The translations under genes were made by a program, and so were the position numbers. A stretch of DNA of 64,000 nt from Sesamum alatum (lineage: Eukaryota; Streptophyta; Magnoliopsida; Lamiales; Pedaliaceae), in the NCBI GenBank assembly GCA_034509735.1, contig JACGWO010000012.1, forward strand, positions 7,438,367 to 7,502,366, given 5' to 3'. The notes beneath the pieces were generated by a model that was not told the DNA's origin, did not search any database, and saw only the letters and a program-made list of their open reading frames with translations. Within the stretch, counting starts at the first letter, position 1, and every line of letters begins with the position of its first letter. This document shows, piece after piece, positions 13,908 to 26,420 of the stretch.

Positions 13908-14501
13908 ATGTCCAAACCAGATGCATCAGGTCTCCTGATCAAGTGGGTGGTCGAGCTAGGGGAGTTTGACATCGAATACCAGGCGAGAACTTCCATTCAA
14001 GCTCAAGAAATTGCTGATTTTATTGTCGAGCTCGCAGGTGTTCAGGAAGTGAAGGAGCAGGAAGACGGGCTCTTACACGTTGATGGATCATCTAACTTGA
14101 GTAATGGGGGAGCTGGAATTTTGTTGCAAGGACCTGGTGGGATCGAGGTCGAAGTAGCAGCAAAACTAGCATTTCCCCCCACCAACAATGAGGCATAATA
14201 CGAAGCGTTAATCTTGGGACTGAAAATGGCAAGTGAATCTGGGGTAAGAAAATTAGATGTATACACGGACTCACAACTGGTGGCAATGCAAATTGAGGGA
14301 TCATATGAAACGCGAGAATGGTCCATGACACAATATTTGAAGAAACTGAAAGAGATGATGACCAAGTTTGATAGGTGCTCGATCCAACAAATTCCTAGGG
14401 AAGAGAATGAACGAGCTGACGCGTTATCAAAAATTGGGGCTATGATGATAGGAGTGAAGGACCGTAGCATCTCGGTGGTGATCAATGAAGTAGCAGAAGT
14501 T
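13908..14501 (+). pseudogene. Second, archaeal-type RNase H (aRNH) of element 1
   Basis: After the connecting segment MSKPDASGLLIKWVVELGEFDIEY comes a second RNase H domain: LLHVDGSSNLSNGGAGILL (catalytic Asp in VDGSS), NNEA*YEALILGLKMA and LDVYTDSQLVAMQI (catalytic Asp in TDSQ), then REENERADALSKIG. The stop (TAA at 14196) sits where the family has Glu in EAEYEAL. This additional domain is diagnostic for the Tat lineage of plant Ty3/gypsy elements. Confidence 0.88.
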
Positions 14502-15773
14502 GATGAACCAGCCTTGGAGGTGCAAAATGTTGAAGAGGAGAAATCCTGGAAAATAGGTATAGTCAAGTATCTAAAAGAGGGGATCGCACCTAGCGACCCC
14601 GTTCAAGCAAGAAGTTTGAAATTTAAGGCAAACAGGTTCACATTGCTAGGTGAAGAGCTTTACAAAAGAACGATCGAGGTACCGTTCCTAAAATGCCTTA
14701 CCCTAGAAAAAACCCTGTATGTACTAAGAGAAATCTACGAAGGAAGTTGTGGCTACCATTCAGGTGGCAGGTTGTTGGCTTAGAAGGTGACGCGACAGGG
14801 TTACTTTTCGCCTACCCTGGTGAAGGATGCCATGGAGTTCACCAGAAAATGTGATAGTTGTCAAAGGTATGCATCGCTGATACACACACCTGCGACCTCG
14901 ATGGAACCAATCAAGATCGCCTGTCTGTTCGACCCGTGTGGCATAGACATTGTTGGTCCATTCCCTCCGGCACCAGCCCGAAAAAAATTTGTCATAGTGG
15001 CGGTAGAATATTTTTCGAAATGGGTAGAGGCTGAGGCTTTATCTAACATATTAGAAAATGAGGTGATAACTTTTATTTGGAAAAACATAATTTGCAGGTT
15101 TGGTATACCTCGAATCTTGATTTTGGACAATGGTACTTAGTTCCAAGGGAAAGGGATCCTAGCATGGTGCAAGGAATTAATGATGCAACAAAACTTCACC
15201 ACTGTTGGAAATCCATAGGCAAATGGATAGACCGAGGTGACCAATCGTACATTGCTACAACACTTGAAAACAAGACTTGAAGGTGTGAAGGGGTCGTGGG
15301 TCGAGGAGCTACCAGGCGTGTTATGGGCATATCGAACTACCCTCTGATCCTCGATAGGTGAGTCCCCATTTTGTTTAGTTTATGGGACTGAAACGATAAT
15401 TCTTGTAGAGATTGGTGAGATGACAGCCAGGGTCACAAATTACGACCCAAATAGAAACAATTAAGAGCGAGCATTCGACTTGACCACCATTGAAGAAAGA
15501 AGAGATTGCGCTTATGCCAAGATTTTACATCACAAGAATCTGATGATGAGAAGCTACAATCATAAGTTGAAGCCAAGGCAGTTTCAGGTTTGGGACTTGA
15601 TGCTAAAGAAGGTCGAGGTGTCCAAACATGTTGAGAAGTTCAACCCGAGCTAGGAAGGTTCCTACAAAGTCATTGGAATCAAAAAGCAGGGGACTTACAT
15701 ATTACAAGACATGGATGAAAAGGATTTGCCAAGACCATGGAATGTTCACAGCTTGAAGAAGTTTTACGCCTGA
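14502..15773 (+). pseudogene. Integrase of element 1
   Basis: The integrase includes the zinc-binding HHCC region (CGYHSGG...CDSCQRYA, His/Cys spaced as expected) and the core domain with first catalytic Asp in GIDIVGPFPPA and second in LDNGT. Stops replace glutamine at LLA*KVTRQGY (TAG 14780) and at DNGT*F (TAG 15138). After 15140 the frame is lost, but WVEELPGVLWAYRTT-like and LKPRQF pieces can be followed to NVHSLKKFYA and a TGA at 15771-15773, the natural C-terminus. The enzyme would insert the cDNA into the genome. Confidence 0.85.
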
Positions 15774-15794
15774 AAGCATCATGGATCTCTAACA

Positions 15795-16030
15795 GCCTGT
15801 GAAAGGCCCTTTTTGTATTCAAAAAGTGAGGTGACACGCGACCTGGGAAAGGGCTGGGACAAGCGTTCTGTGAAAGATCGTGTCAGCGACCTGTGAAAGA
15901 TCACACTCGGCGATCTGAAAAAGATCATGCTCGATCTGGGAAAGATCATATCCTTTTGCAATCTGTGAAAGATCATTTCTTTTTGCGAGATCATGTGTAA
16001 CGACATGAATAAGATCATTTTGTATCCAGA
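15795..16030 (+). repeat. Degenerate tandem repeat block of element 1 (GACCTGTGAAAGATCA type)
   Basis: Between the end of pol and the antisense gene, a 15-35 bp motif recurs about seven times: variants of CGACCTGTGAAAGATCA, such as GATCTGGGAAAGATCA and AATCTGTGAAAGATCA. Spacing is irregular and copies are diverged. I see no coding role. Elements 2 and 3 carry a different tandem block at the corresponding place. Confidence 0.75.
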
Positions 16031-16313
16031 CACCATTTCATGCTACTTAAATCTATCGCTGCATGAAAGAATTATAACCCCCCAAATGATCGTATTAAGC
16101 GACCTCGATTAGATTCCCTGAAATAACTTGGAATAAACAATTCAAGAAAGGTTAAAGGTAAAATTTCATGGCTTTCAACAGGATAATTACAAAAACGAGA
16201 TCGGCATGTCACCTGACAAAAAAGACTATTAACTTAAAGTGAAGCAATCTCATAAGTAAAATTAACGCATTTACATCCATCCTGGGCATAGTCAAAAACC
16301 AAGTCCTTAGATT

Positions 16314-18705
16314 CTAGGGGAGATTCCCAATTTCAACGACCAAGGTTGCGAACTCGTCCTCGCCAGCGACCTCGGGAGCATTCTCCTCGGGATAAGGCTG
16401 AAGGTTGGGATCAAGGGAAGAGTCATGTTGGTTCTGATCGAACCCTTCAACAAACCTTTGGAGGTGTTGTTTCTGGGAGATGCATTTGTCGAAGCCATCA
16501 TTGAGAAAGTGAGCAGATTGGAGGTTGACTGCCATCTTAAAGCGGGTGCCTTGAGGAAGTCTCGGGCACCTTGAAGTCGAGCGTTGGAGATGGACTTTTT
16601 GTACTCCTCAGACTGAATGAAGGCCTCGTGACCTTCCGTGATACCCTCGGTCTTCCTAGCAAGGAGACCAATTGAGAACCCTCAGTGCGACCACTCTCTA
16701 GGGCATCAACGACCTTCTTCTTGCTTTCCTCTAAGGTCGCTGATAATTGGGCTTCCAGGGCAGCGACTCGAGCATTTGTTGTGGCCTTGGCCTCTGAAGC
16801 TTCCTTCTCCTTCGCTTGTGCGCGATCAAGGCCTTCTTGAAGTTCATGGATCTTTTGCTCAGCTACTGCCTTGTCATGGTGGAACATCGAGCACTTCAAG
16901 GACAGGTTGTGGCCAAAGGTAAAAGCCTAAAATGTGATTGAAGTAAGTACAGGGATAAGGAAGAAGGGTGCCAGAGAAAGGTTCATGGACGTACCTGCAT
17001 TAAGACATGAACTAGGTGTTCCTCGACCCAGGTGTGAGCAGTCTGGGCCAGCAAAACATGGTCCCCTTCCAAGCAACAGGCCTTGTACAGCTCGGAGGAG
17101 TCTTAGCCTACATGGGTTCACAGCACGAAATTACGAGCAAAGATCGCCCAGTCGGGGTTGAGTTTCTCCCCCTCCAACTTGGCAACCTTTCTGCTCGAGG
17201 TCTTGAGCTCCTCACGAGCTTGTTTCCATATAGCGACCGGATCTTTAAGGTGCTTAGTGTTCTCCTCCTCTTTGGCATCCTCCTTGGCCGCACGACGCTC
17301 AGATCGCCTACTCGAACGCTTGCTGGATTTGCTGGAGCTTTTGTTCTTGCTTTTACTACGATACTTACTCTTTCGCTTACGCTTCTTGGACTTACTTGGC
17401 TCACCGGCAGCGTGAGCGACCTCGACCTCTGACTAGAATGGAACTGGAGGGAGCGACCTTGGTAGGATTTGCGGTTATCTGGGCCTCACCACTAGCGACC
17501 TCGACTGGAGCAAACATTTGGCGCCCGGAGGATTCGCTAGGTTGATCACCTACAGGGGCAGCATAAATTTTAGCATCGGAAGGAGGAGATGTCGCAGCAG
17601 CGGGTGAATTTCTCCTTCGCAGGTCGCGAGCGAGCTGAGCTACATGAGAATTCGTCACCGCGTTATCTGCAAGAAAGAAAAGTTAGTACTAGAAATAAAA
17701 AGAAGAGATGAACAGATGCAAATGTCAAAGTATATGAGTGACCTAGGGAACCTCAAACTCGGAGGGGTGCTGGAGTGAGACCAACAAGCTTTAAAGTTTC
17801 TTCTGATAGAAGTTTTTTGGCATAAGACTCAGAGGTGATACCATTTATTTGATCACCCTCCAGCCCCCCATCTTGAGTCTCAGGTTCAGGTTTGGTAAGG
17901 CGCCAACCGCATCGGAAGGGCTAATTGTGACCAGGTGGTGGTCGAATAAAAATAAAATGCTCTTTCCAAGGGCCAACATTGGACCGCAATCTAGAGAGAT
18001 ATTTACATTCTGGTCGAGCCGAGAGGTAGTAGAACCCACGTTCGCTAGAACGCACAGAAATGGATAACGAGTAAAGCGACCAGAAGTTGTCAAAACTTGG
18101 TTCTAAGTTGTGATATTGCATTATTATGACAAAAAGAACTATGTGACTAATGGAGTTAGGTGACAGTTGCATAGGACAAATATCTAAACAGGTCAGGATG
18201 TCTGCTACAGGAGGAGCTAAGGGGAAACGAAGACCTGCTTCTAAATGTACAATTGAAAGGGGGCAAAATCCCTCGGCAGGCAGATGCATACGGTCAAAAG
18301 AATGGAGAATTAGAATCTCAAAGTTATTAAGGATGTGGTATTTTTCCTTGATTTTATGAATGGGTTGCTTTACAGTACTTATTATTCCAGCCCAAGGATT
18401 GGTGGCCATCATAGCCAAGTATCCCTCAATAGTGGGGACCTCGTCCGAATCTACTCGATCTAAAGGAGGTACTACATTATTGGCTTCTAAGCGAGTTCCT
18501 ACATCAATGGCCTGAGGGGGAGAATCACGAACACGAGAAGGGCCAGCCTCACTAGGAGCTACTAAGTTTGGTATGGGAGGAGGTGAGCTAGCACCAGCAA
18601 CCACCTCCTTAGAGGAGGGGTCGCAGACGACCCCGAGGAAGAAGACCCGGAGCTCGACCGCGACCTAGACCCAGACTCAGACTCAGAGCTAGAACTGGAA
18701 GACAT
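16314..18705 (-). pseudogene. Antisense gene of element 1 (Transposase_28-like, gypsy-associated), broken
   Basis: Read on the minus strand from ATG 18705: a Ser-rich start (MSSSSSSESESGSRSRS), then after a frameshift near 18610 a 220-residue stretch. It includes FPLAPPVADILTCLDICPMQ, LSPNSISHIVLFVI and WKEHFIFIRPPPGH. This matches my memory of the plant 'putative gypsy type transposon' domain (Transposase_28, PF04195). Further pieces are a Ser/Lys/Arg-rich linker (about 17160-17420), a coiled coil (AEQKIHELQEGLDRAQAKEK region, 16537-16899) and a C-terminal region ending EFATLVVEIGNLP at 16314. Introns probably separate some pieces. The function of these antisense genes is unknown. Confidence 0.72.
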
Positions 18706-18947
18706 TTTAAAGTAAAAAGAGGTGGTCGCAGCGTACCTTGAGGATCGACGACCAAGGAGCGTCTAAGGAGGCGAGGTCGAATGACACTAGAGGTAAAGAG
18801 ATGAGGGAAAGGGTCAAATGAACCCCTTACATATAGGCGGTCAACATCGAGAGACGCGCCCGTTCAGAAGATGCTAGATGATTGAGGGGGACGACGCTTC
18901 GCGAGGTGACCTTTCGACTTCTCCTAGTGTAAAAACATACACTAGAA

Positions 18948-18962
18948 GAAGTGGGGAACTAA
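18948..18962 (+). other. Polypurine tract of element 1
   Basis: AGAAGTGGGGAACTAA-type purine-rich tract directly before the 3' LTR start at 18963, the expected plus-strand primer for reverse transcription. A short hairpin (TAGTGT...ACACTA, 18925-18943) lies immediately upstream. Confidence 0.75.
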
Positions 18963-19459
18963 TGATGGGGGTGTAACCCAATTTATTAATAAAAGACCAA
19001 ATATCCTTGAAAAAGGACCAGAACCACCTAAAAGCCCTTGGATCTGCGCACAGCCCAATCGGGTCGGGTCACGCGACCCGACCCGGGCCAGCGACCCGAA
19101 CCGTACCCGGTGCTAGGTATCCAAAATCTAGATCCTTGATAAGGAGACAATTCAAGCTTAGAGATAACGCCACGTGGACCAGACAGGTACACACACTTGG
19201 TGCTGTAAATATACCTACCCCACAACATTTATGGTAGGTGATTTCTAGTGATATTCGACCATACTATTCTACCTAATCGCCAAGTTACCATCTCGACCAG
19301 TGTCTGATTTAAGCATTGGAGGGTCTACGCCGGGGACGCTCCCGGCTAGCCTAACGTGCTTGTTTGTTTTCAGGTTACTAGTCTGGGGAGCCTACCAGAT
19401 CGCACACAGAGGTACTCAACAAGGTGAACACGTGTGACCGAGGGAAGCGACCCCGATCA
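18963..19459 (+). repeat. 3' LTR of element 1
   Basis: Starts TGATGGGGGTGTAACCC and ends CCCCGATCA. It aligns along its whole length with the 5' LTR at 9866-10351. It is followed directly by the target duplication AATTT. Confidence 0.92.
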
Positions 19460-19464
19460 AATTT

Positions 19465-22400
19465 ACTTTTAACCCATAGGAATTACTTCTTACGTTTATT
19501 ATTTACTATCATTAACTACTTTTCACATTATTCATATTTACTCATATTAATTATTTTTCACATTGTGCTTATTTACTTATAATAATTTTTTATATTATAT
19601 TCAAAATATAATACACCTACTAGATAAAAAAAAAAAATACCCTGATGATATAACACAAAATGACTAGAAAAATTCATGAAAATTAAAAGAATTAATGCAT
19701 TGAGAAATTTTTTAACGTAGATATAAATGAAAGAATTAGTTAGACCGCTTGTCATATTAAATAGGTTAGATGACAAGTGAAATTAATTAAATAAATTGTC
19801 ATGTAAAATAAATATTTTGAAGAGTAAAACAAGTTAAAAGACAAATGAGAGTCGATTAAATCACTTGTTCGCTATAAAATCACTTTCTGTAGTAAGATAG
19901 ACTAAAATGTAATTTGAGCATTTGAGGTGTAACTATTGCGTAAGTTATATGATTTTTTTCATCTATAATATAATAAAACAAAATATCAGCGTACAATTTT
20001 TTTGACAATATACGATAGAAATTGCTCCTTGTTAAAAAAGAATATCACAAGATTTAAATTTTACTCTTAAATCACCACGATATCCATTCTCCGAAGAAAG
20101 AATAGAAAAAGAAAAAAATATAGGCACAAAACCATAGATTAACACTATGAGCAGAAAAGAGGTCTTCTAAAACTTTTGTGTTATATATTATAGTTTTATT
20201 AATATGGTTACTAATAAAAATGTAATAGTTATTAATTAGGTCATTCAATAAGTTATTAACAGAGATATAGGAATTATCGACTTGACACATATTAAAATAT
20301 TAAATGAACTACAAGTGATCAATCATACTTATTACTCTTCTTATTTTGTTTTATTTTGCAATATTTATGTAGTCGTGATAAATTTATCCAACATCTTTTG
20401 AGATCCAAATAAACTGATTTTCTTAGAAAAACAAAAAAGTATCCAATTAATAGTTATTAAGCTAAAGCCTATCCAAATGGACATATTGAATTGCACAAAT
20501 AGATTATTTATAACAATATTACAGTTTCAGTTAATAGAAAAATATTTACTTAGTGTATGTTTATTGTAATCAATTATGATAAATTAACTAAAAACCTTCC
20601 TTTCTACAATATATTTTTTTGTAAAGTTGAAAAAGTTAATTAAGAACAATTGATTCCTTAAACATATATTAAAGTAGTTGCAGTAGGAAAAATATAAGTT
20701 TGAAGTTATATGAACTTGTAAATTAATGAAACAAAAGCAATGAGCTTCTAAAGGCTTAATTTCTTTTATATTTTAACTAAATATTGTATGAAGAAATAAA
20801 TTTGAAATTACTATTCAATAGCATTTACTTATGGATCAACTTAAAATTTTTTAAAAAAAACTTCGAACAATCTTTTCAAAAGCAATAATTCAAATCAAAT
20901 GGACTATTATGTATATAATTTTGAACTTAAGAGATCAATTTTTTTTTTTAAAAAAAAATTGTAGATAATATATTAGTACTAAGTAACTCAAGGGAAAGAT
21001 ATATAATAGATTATGAAAGTTCTTTTTATGAGGTATTTTTCCTTTCTGAGTTTGAAAAGATAACATTTATCGAGCATGTAAACTAAAATTAAACATTTGT
21101 TTGTTTTGTACGTTTAGTTATTAAGGAGCTTATATTCTAAAAAAATAAACAAACAATACTTAAATAAATATTTGACATGTCCTACTTTTGGCCAAAATAT
21201 TTACCATACTTAGCCATGACTAAAATACTTACCATGATTTTTAACTATGACTAATGTTTTGGCCCCGCTTCCTAAAACCACGGCTAATAGTGATTGTATA
21301 ATTGTGCTTAATGATTATGTACTATAAGTTTCACTTTTGGCTATGGTAATTAGCCATGATAACAATTCATATTTCTTGTAATGACATCCATTAAATTTTT
21401 ATAATGACTAATGATATCATATTAATTATCTTTCATTTCTCTTTAACTATGGTGAATTACTTTTGTATAGATTATAATTATACTAGAAGTAATCGCCCCC
21501 CTCCCCCCCTCCCAAAAAAAAAAGAAAGAGAATAAGGTTTATAGTAAAAGGCATATATAATTTACTACCTACACAATCCAAGAATCTGGTTTTCTAAAAG
21601 CTTTTCATAAAAGAATCTTAATTTGAACTATATCTCAATAATGATACAAATTGGCTTAATAACACGAAATTAAACCAAAGTCAAGAGATATACAGAAAGA
21701 TAATAGAATCAACAAAACTCACAAATTTTACCATAAATTATATATATTAAGGACAAGACATAAAAAAATCTTAATAAATTGCAATTATTGTAAACCATAT
21801 AATAATTATTATATTAATACTTACATAAATAAATATTATTAAGTATATTTTTCAAAAAATTCAAAGTATGTATAAGTTTTATAACTATTTTTTTAAAAAC
21901 ACAAAACAAATATTAGGTGCCCACGATGCAACTTGCATACACCTTGCTAGTAAAGTTAAAAAAGTTTAAATGTCACAAAGACTTATATATTTCAATGATG
22001 TTTGCCAGTTTAGAAGACCATGAAGTATCACAAAAGAACCAACCTCATAGAAGATCCTAAATGCGGGCCTTAACCATCCATAAAAACTACATGTTCAAAT
22101 CATAAGTCGTTTAAAACGTCATCTAACCAAAACTACGGTCACATTTGTTTGCAAATATAATTGTTGTCTTTCTTTGCTTCATTTGGAGATGATCCCATGT
22201 GTGATGGTGCTCCAATTAACTTGAAGAAGGAATGAGGCAATAGCAAAGAAGATGGTTGGTTGAGAAGATACAACAACCCTCGAAGAATCGGTTGTACGGG
22301 GTTTTGCTACTACCCACGGCAATTCATTAATTGTCTCCACCAATCCCTACAAAGACAAATTCCTGTAGTTAGATTTATCAAATTTTAGCATGTATACATA

Positions 22401-22730
22401 ACAAATTCACCCTAGCATAAAGCCATTTATAACATACAACATAAATAAATTCATGCATAAGAAAACACCAAATATTGATCGTGCATAACGTTTTCATTTG
22501 AAAATAAATATTGGTATTATTTAAACACTTGTCTTCTGCTTGTCACTTAAAAATGTACATGGCAAGTCAAGAGAGAAGCAACCCAACACGTTTGCAAGAT
22601 CTCAAAGAAGAACATTCATGACTTATTGCATTCACTCTAAGCATTAGAAAATCCCACTGGATATAATCCGTTGTTCACATCTAGCCTTATCGAAGCCAAC
22701 AATACACCCTCACATAGACCTTTAAAGTGA
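19465..22730. other. AT-rich intergenic DNA, no gene recognised
   Basis: Very AT-rich with many A/T runs and a CCCCCCTCCCCCCCTCCC polypyrimidine stretch followed by poly-A at about 21496-21530. Motifs around 21190-21370 (TTAGCCATGACTAAAAT ... GGTAATTAGCCATGA) suggest a small inverted-repeat element, but I could not define its ends. No open frame here has family resemblance. Confidence 0.5.
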
Positions 22731-22733
22731 CAC

Positions 22734-23634
22734 TCATTGAAACCCAAAAAAAGAAGAACAACCTGACAAAAACCCATCCCTCAAAGTAGATAGCCCTAAA
22801 AAAAATTTAAATATAGGTGTGGCAAGTATATTCCCATCATCATTTACCTCATACTGTAAGGTCAACACACTCCCGTCATTGTTTATAGAGATCATCTTGG
22901 CATAGTAAGGTATCTTGCCAAAAGACATTCATGAGTACCTTTTGAAGTTCATTTCTAGTACCCCTAGATAGGTTGTCTTTTGAACATTCTCACTTTTAGT
23001 CCCATCCACTTAGCACTAGCTTTTTTGGTGGAATCAATTCTTACACATGTATGCTTTTCAACATATATCTTGATTTGAAATGTTACACCATCTATGGTTG
23101 AAGATGTATAAAATCTCCAAGGCACTCCTTAACAACACATTGAGCAATGAGTCTCACCATTTCAATTTTAAGCCTCATTATTATGAAATCCTCTAGAATA
23201 ACGAATTCCCATAATACATAGGCATAAATATCAGTGAAAACTATACCCTGCTCTAACTTAATTTTACCCACATAATCACCATGCACTACAGAAGCATATC
23301 TACTTAATGCACCCCTCATTGGATCACTACAAAATTCATCTAGAAGGTTCTTAGCCTCATAATGATCTTCACCTTTTGTATCCAAACATTTTATCATCAG
23401 TATCACTTAGAACTAATGACATTGATGTATAATCCTTATCCTCATGAGTACTATCTACATACATGAACTCATCATCATCATCACTACCCTAAGACTCACC
23501 CACACCACTAGCATCTCCACTGTCACTACCCCAACCTCATCATCACTACCCCCGAGTTCATCCACACCACCATCCCGACTCTCACTACCCCTCTTGAATT
23601 TTTTGTAGTCTCAGTGCTTCAATTATGAGGTTTT
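22734..23634 (-). pseudogene. Mutator-like (MULE) transposase fragment, N-terminal half
   Basis: Minus strand. An acidic, Asp-rich leader (about 23630-23400) precedes a DNA-binding-domain-like segment (DBD_Tnp_Mut pattern): GIVFTDIYAYVLWEFVILEDF, then KIEMVRLIAQC and VKECLGDF. About 130 bp further on comes an IKIYVEKHTCVRIDSTKKASAKW-like stretch in other frames, and then TPIFKFFLGLSTLRDGFLSGC and FFGF, where functional MULEs read F.GCRPFIG.D at the start of the catalytic DDE domain. The gene is frameshifted and ends there, before the catalytic residues. It was identified from known plant MuDR-type proteins by pattern. Confidence 0.7.
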
Positions 23635-23734
23635 CTAAATTGCTAGTCATATTTTATTATCAAGTGTTTTAAATATATTTTAAGCTTATACTTCTTTAAT
23701 TTCTCACTTTGAAATATTATGTATAGAGTTGTTA

Positions 23735-26420
23735 GGATAAATGTTTTAAATGGTCTCTTAATATTTAGTTAGAATTCCTTTAGTCCCTCCTTTTCATTTC
23801 ATGATTTTATCAACCCCGAAGTTCACATTTCTAATAAAAAAGCCACCGAGATTTGGTCATATGACATTCACACGCAAAATCTTGGGAGATAAGTGCATCA
23901 GTCTATACCTATCACAACCAAACAAAATATAAATGATGAAAATATTTTTGATTAAAAATATTTTGTGATAAAAATGATTGTTCAATCAAAATTGAGAGGC
24001 GACGCGCGACAAGCAATGATGCAATGACGACGAGTGCGTACTAAAGGGAAAATCATGGTGAGGAGGATAAATTCACATCCTCAAACCCCCAAATTATAGT
24101 GAGTTTTTGTTGAAATTGTTGATAAAATGTGAAATTGCTCCAAGTATGAAATTGCTGAGAATTAATTTTAATTTTTTGTTGCTTAGCAATATTAAATTAT
24201 TTTAGAATGATGAGAATTGTTAAGAGTATCTTATTGCTGAAATTATTGTGAAATTCAAGACTAAAAATGTTGAGAATTGATAAGATTACATTATGTGTGG
24301 TTGTCTAGACATGGAAATTCAAGTGTATTCAAACTTTGAAGATCTTGATCCTTAAGTTGATTTTTCATGTTTGGATGAGGGTACAAACATAGAGGGCTTG
24401 GAGGGGTTGAACGATCATATTTTAGTAGAATCAGAACTTGATTCTTCCGATAATGAAGAATTTAGTGATAGTGATTATAATATGGAGGAGGATGATAGAT
24501 TGTTTGGAAAATTTGTTGATCCATATGTTGAATTTAGTGGGTGTAGAGGAATGGGAAATACGTAGATAATTCTAGGACACAAGAGATATGTGCAGCTGAA
24601 CATGAATAAGAGCCGGATGATAGTGGAAAATTTGAGAGTCTAGCGGGGTCTGATGAAGAATTGAATGAAAGTTATTCAAAGTACAATCCTAAATCAAACA
24701 ACAAAAATCTTGATTTGAAACTAGGACTAGTCTTCAGTTCCAAAGATGAAGCTAAATTTGCCATTGAATCACATTGCTTGTGGAGAGGGATGCAAGTACA
24801 ATTTGTGAAAATTGACAAAAAAACAAAAAAGACTGAGAGCAAATTGTAGGAAAGAGGACTGTGAGTGGGCAACCATTATACCACCGATGCATAATGATCA
24901 TTCATGGCAAGTAAAAATCTAGAATCCTGTGCATAACAAGTGTTCTTCCGCTTATAACAATAAAAGTCTGAATTCTAGTTAGATCAGAAAAACTTCTATG
25001 AAAAAATTCAAGGACAATCCTAAACTAGGAGTGAACGGGACCATATGAGCAGCACACTGTTGATGTGCTTCAAAGGTCTTGTAACTACAGGAGGTGGGAT
25101 TTGACAGGAGTTCCTTGCTGATATACCGTTTCAGCCATCTAGTGCAGAAATGAAGAGCTAGAGACATACGTCCATGGCTGCTATAGAGTCGGCACATACT
25201 TGAGGGCATATGAGCATGCCATTCTACAACTTACTAGCCAGGAATTTTGGCCAAAGTGTGATCTTTCCCCACTGCCACCCACTTATGAAAACAGGCTTGG
25301 GAGGCCCAAAAAAACAAGGAAGAGGGAGTCTGATGAGCCGTCTGCTGCCACCATCCTACAAAAATGAGGAAAAGTGGAAAATTAATGAAATGTTGCACTT
25401 GTGGAGGGACGGGCCATAATTCAAGAACTTGCAAGAATAGGGACAAGAAATCATGTAGTGTACCTCCTTCAACACTTGCAGATAATATGATAAAGATGAC
25501 AAGTGCAGCCTCTCAGCCTACTAGAAGGAACATCAACAAAAAATTGAGGCCCAAAAAGCTACCAGTAAGTCTTTACAATAACTGTGTTATCTGAAAGATG
25601 GTTTCTTTTTTTTATTACTTTATGATGATTCTGTAGCTTATGTATTTGGTGTTTTTCAGGTAAAAAGAAGAGATGTGATTCAAAGGAATGTTGGAGTGAA
25701 CGTGGGAGGGACATCAAATACTATTTCAAGAATTAATGTAAACTTGAATAATGCAATGACAATTGAATTTTCATTATTGTAATTCTAATTCACAATGAAA
25801 GTACTTACGATTTTGGTGTTTTATGCAGGTCACTCAATCATCAAAAGTTTCTATTCCAATTATTTTGAAGGGAGACATGAATTTCATCAGTTTGTCAAAT
25901 CTTAAAGCTGCACCAAAGTCAATCAAAGACAAATGCACATGAAGGGTCAAGTGAATGTGGAAATAGGGAGAAGAAAAAAAGACAAGCAATAAAATATTCT
26001 TGTTGTGATGGAACAAATTTTTAATTACGTTTTAACTAATGTTTAGAACATTTTCGAGACTGATTTTATGTAGTTTTTTTTTTTTTTTTGTGACTTTTAT
26101 GTCTTTTTATGTGTTGTTTGTTTAATGACATCGTTTGGTGTTCGTGTTATTTTGGTTGGTTATATTTCAATTTTTTGTTATTAGGTATATAAGAATTTAT
26201 AGGAATTTGAGATGGTTATTAGAATGATTGCGCGGGCTCGGTTCCTTGGTATCCCATTTTCGTTTTTCTTAACAAATCTGTTAAAACTAACAGATATTTA
26301 ACGGAAGGACCAAAGTTGATGGAATCTAAAAAATTGAGGACTAAGTCTGATAAAAATGAACCATGAAGAACCAAATATGGATAAATGACACATTTAAACG
26401 ACCAAAAGTGATATTTACCC
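23735..26420 (+). mobile_element. Internally deleted Mutator-like element with degenerate ends
   Basis: The left end (23735, GGATAAATGTTTTAAATGG) and the complement of the right end (26420, GGGTAAATATCACTTTTGG) are similar. They share the GGGTAAAT...TTTTGGTCC type of terminus common in plant MULEs, followed on both sides by 'TTAGTCCT' motifs. A transposase pseudogene lies between them in plus orientation. I did not find a clean 9-bp target duplication, so the exact borders are tentative. Confidence 0.5.
24311..25939 (+). pseudogene. MULE transposase with the catalytic core deleted
   Basis: Plus strand. An acidic N-terminus (SELDSSDNEEFSDSDYNMEE, about 24440-24500) leads into a MuDR DNA-binding domain: LDLKLGLVFSSKDEAKFAIE, WRGMQVQFVK, CRKEDCEWATI (24710-24900). 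After about 270 bp of broken sequence, the reading jumps to the family C-terminus: YRVGTYLRAYEHAI, FWPKCDLSPLPPTYENRLGR, PKKTRKRESDEPSAA (25175-25350). Next is the zinc knuckle CCTCGGTGHNSRTC (CX2CX4HX4C, about 25393-25434), with tail exons near 25560 and 25840. The DDE catalytic domain and most of the SWIM region, normally several hundred residues, are missing. Confidence 0.75.

Larger units (their letters stand above)
9866..19459 (+). mobile_element. Element 1: full-length Ty3/gypsy LTR retrotransposon of Tat type, inactivated
   Basis: A 9.6-kb element bounded by two related LTRs (9866-10351 and 18963-19459), both TG...CA. It is flanked by a perfect 5-bp target duplication AATTT (9861-9865 and 19460-19464). 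The order is LTR, primer-binding site, gag, protease, reverse transcriptase, RNase H, a second archaeal-type RNase H, integrase, tandem-repeat block, antisense gene, polypurine tract, LTR. Two RNase H domains plus an antisense gene downstream of pol are hallmarks of the Tat lineage (Retand/Ogre relatives). The coding regions contain several stops and frameshifts, so the copy cannot act alone. Confidence 0.93.

Noticed and set aside
14042..14566. 174-codon open frame on the minus strand
   Set aside because: Antisense shadow of the second RNase H domain of element 1.
14988..15020. Loss of a catalytic Asp in integrase (VAVEYFSKW instead of VDYF)
   Set aside because: That Asp is not one of the D-D-E residues; the first two catalytic Asp (GIDIVG and LDNGT) are present.
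15795..16030. Short spaced repeats as a possible CRISPR array (also 31530-31710 and 32380-32640)
   Set aside because: Units are diverged, spacing is irregular, spacers are themselves similar, and the blocks lie inside plant LTR retrotransposons.
21190..21370. Possible CACTA or other inverted-repeat element (TTAGCCATGAC motifs)
   Set aside because: No defined ends or target duplication could be found.
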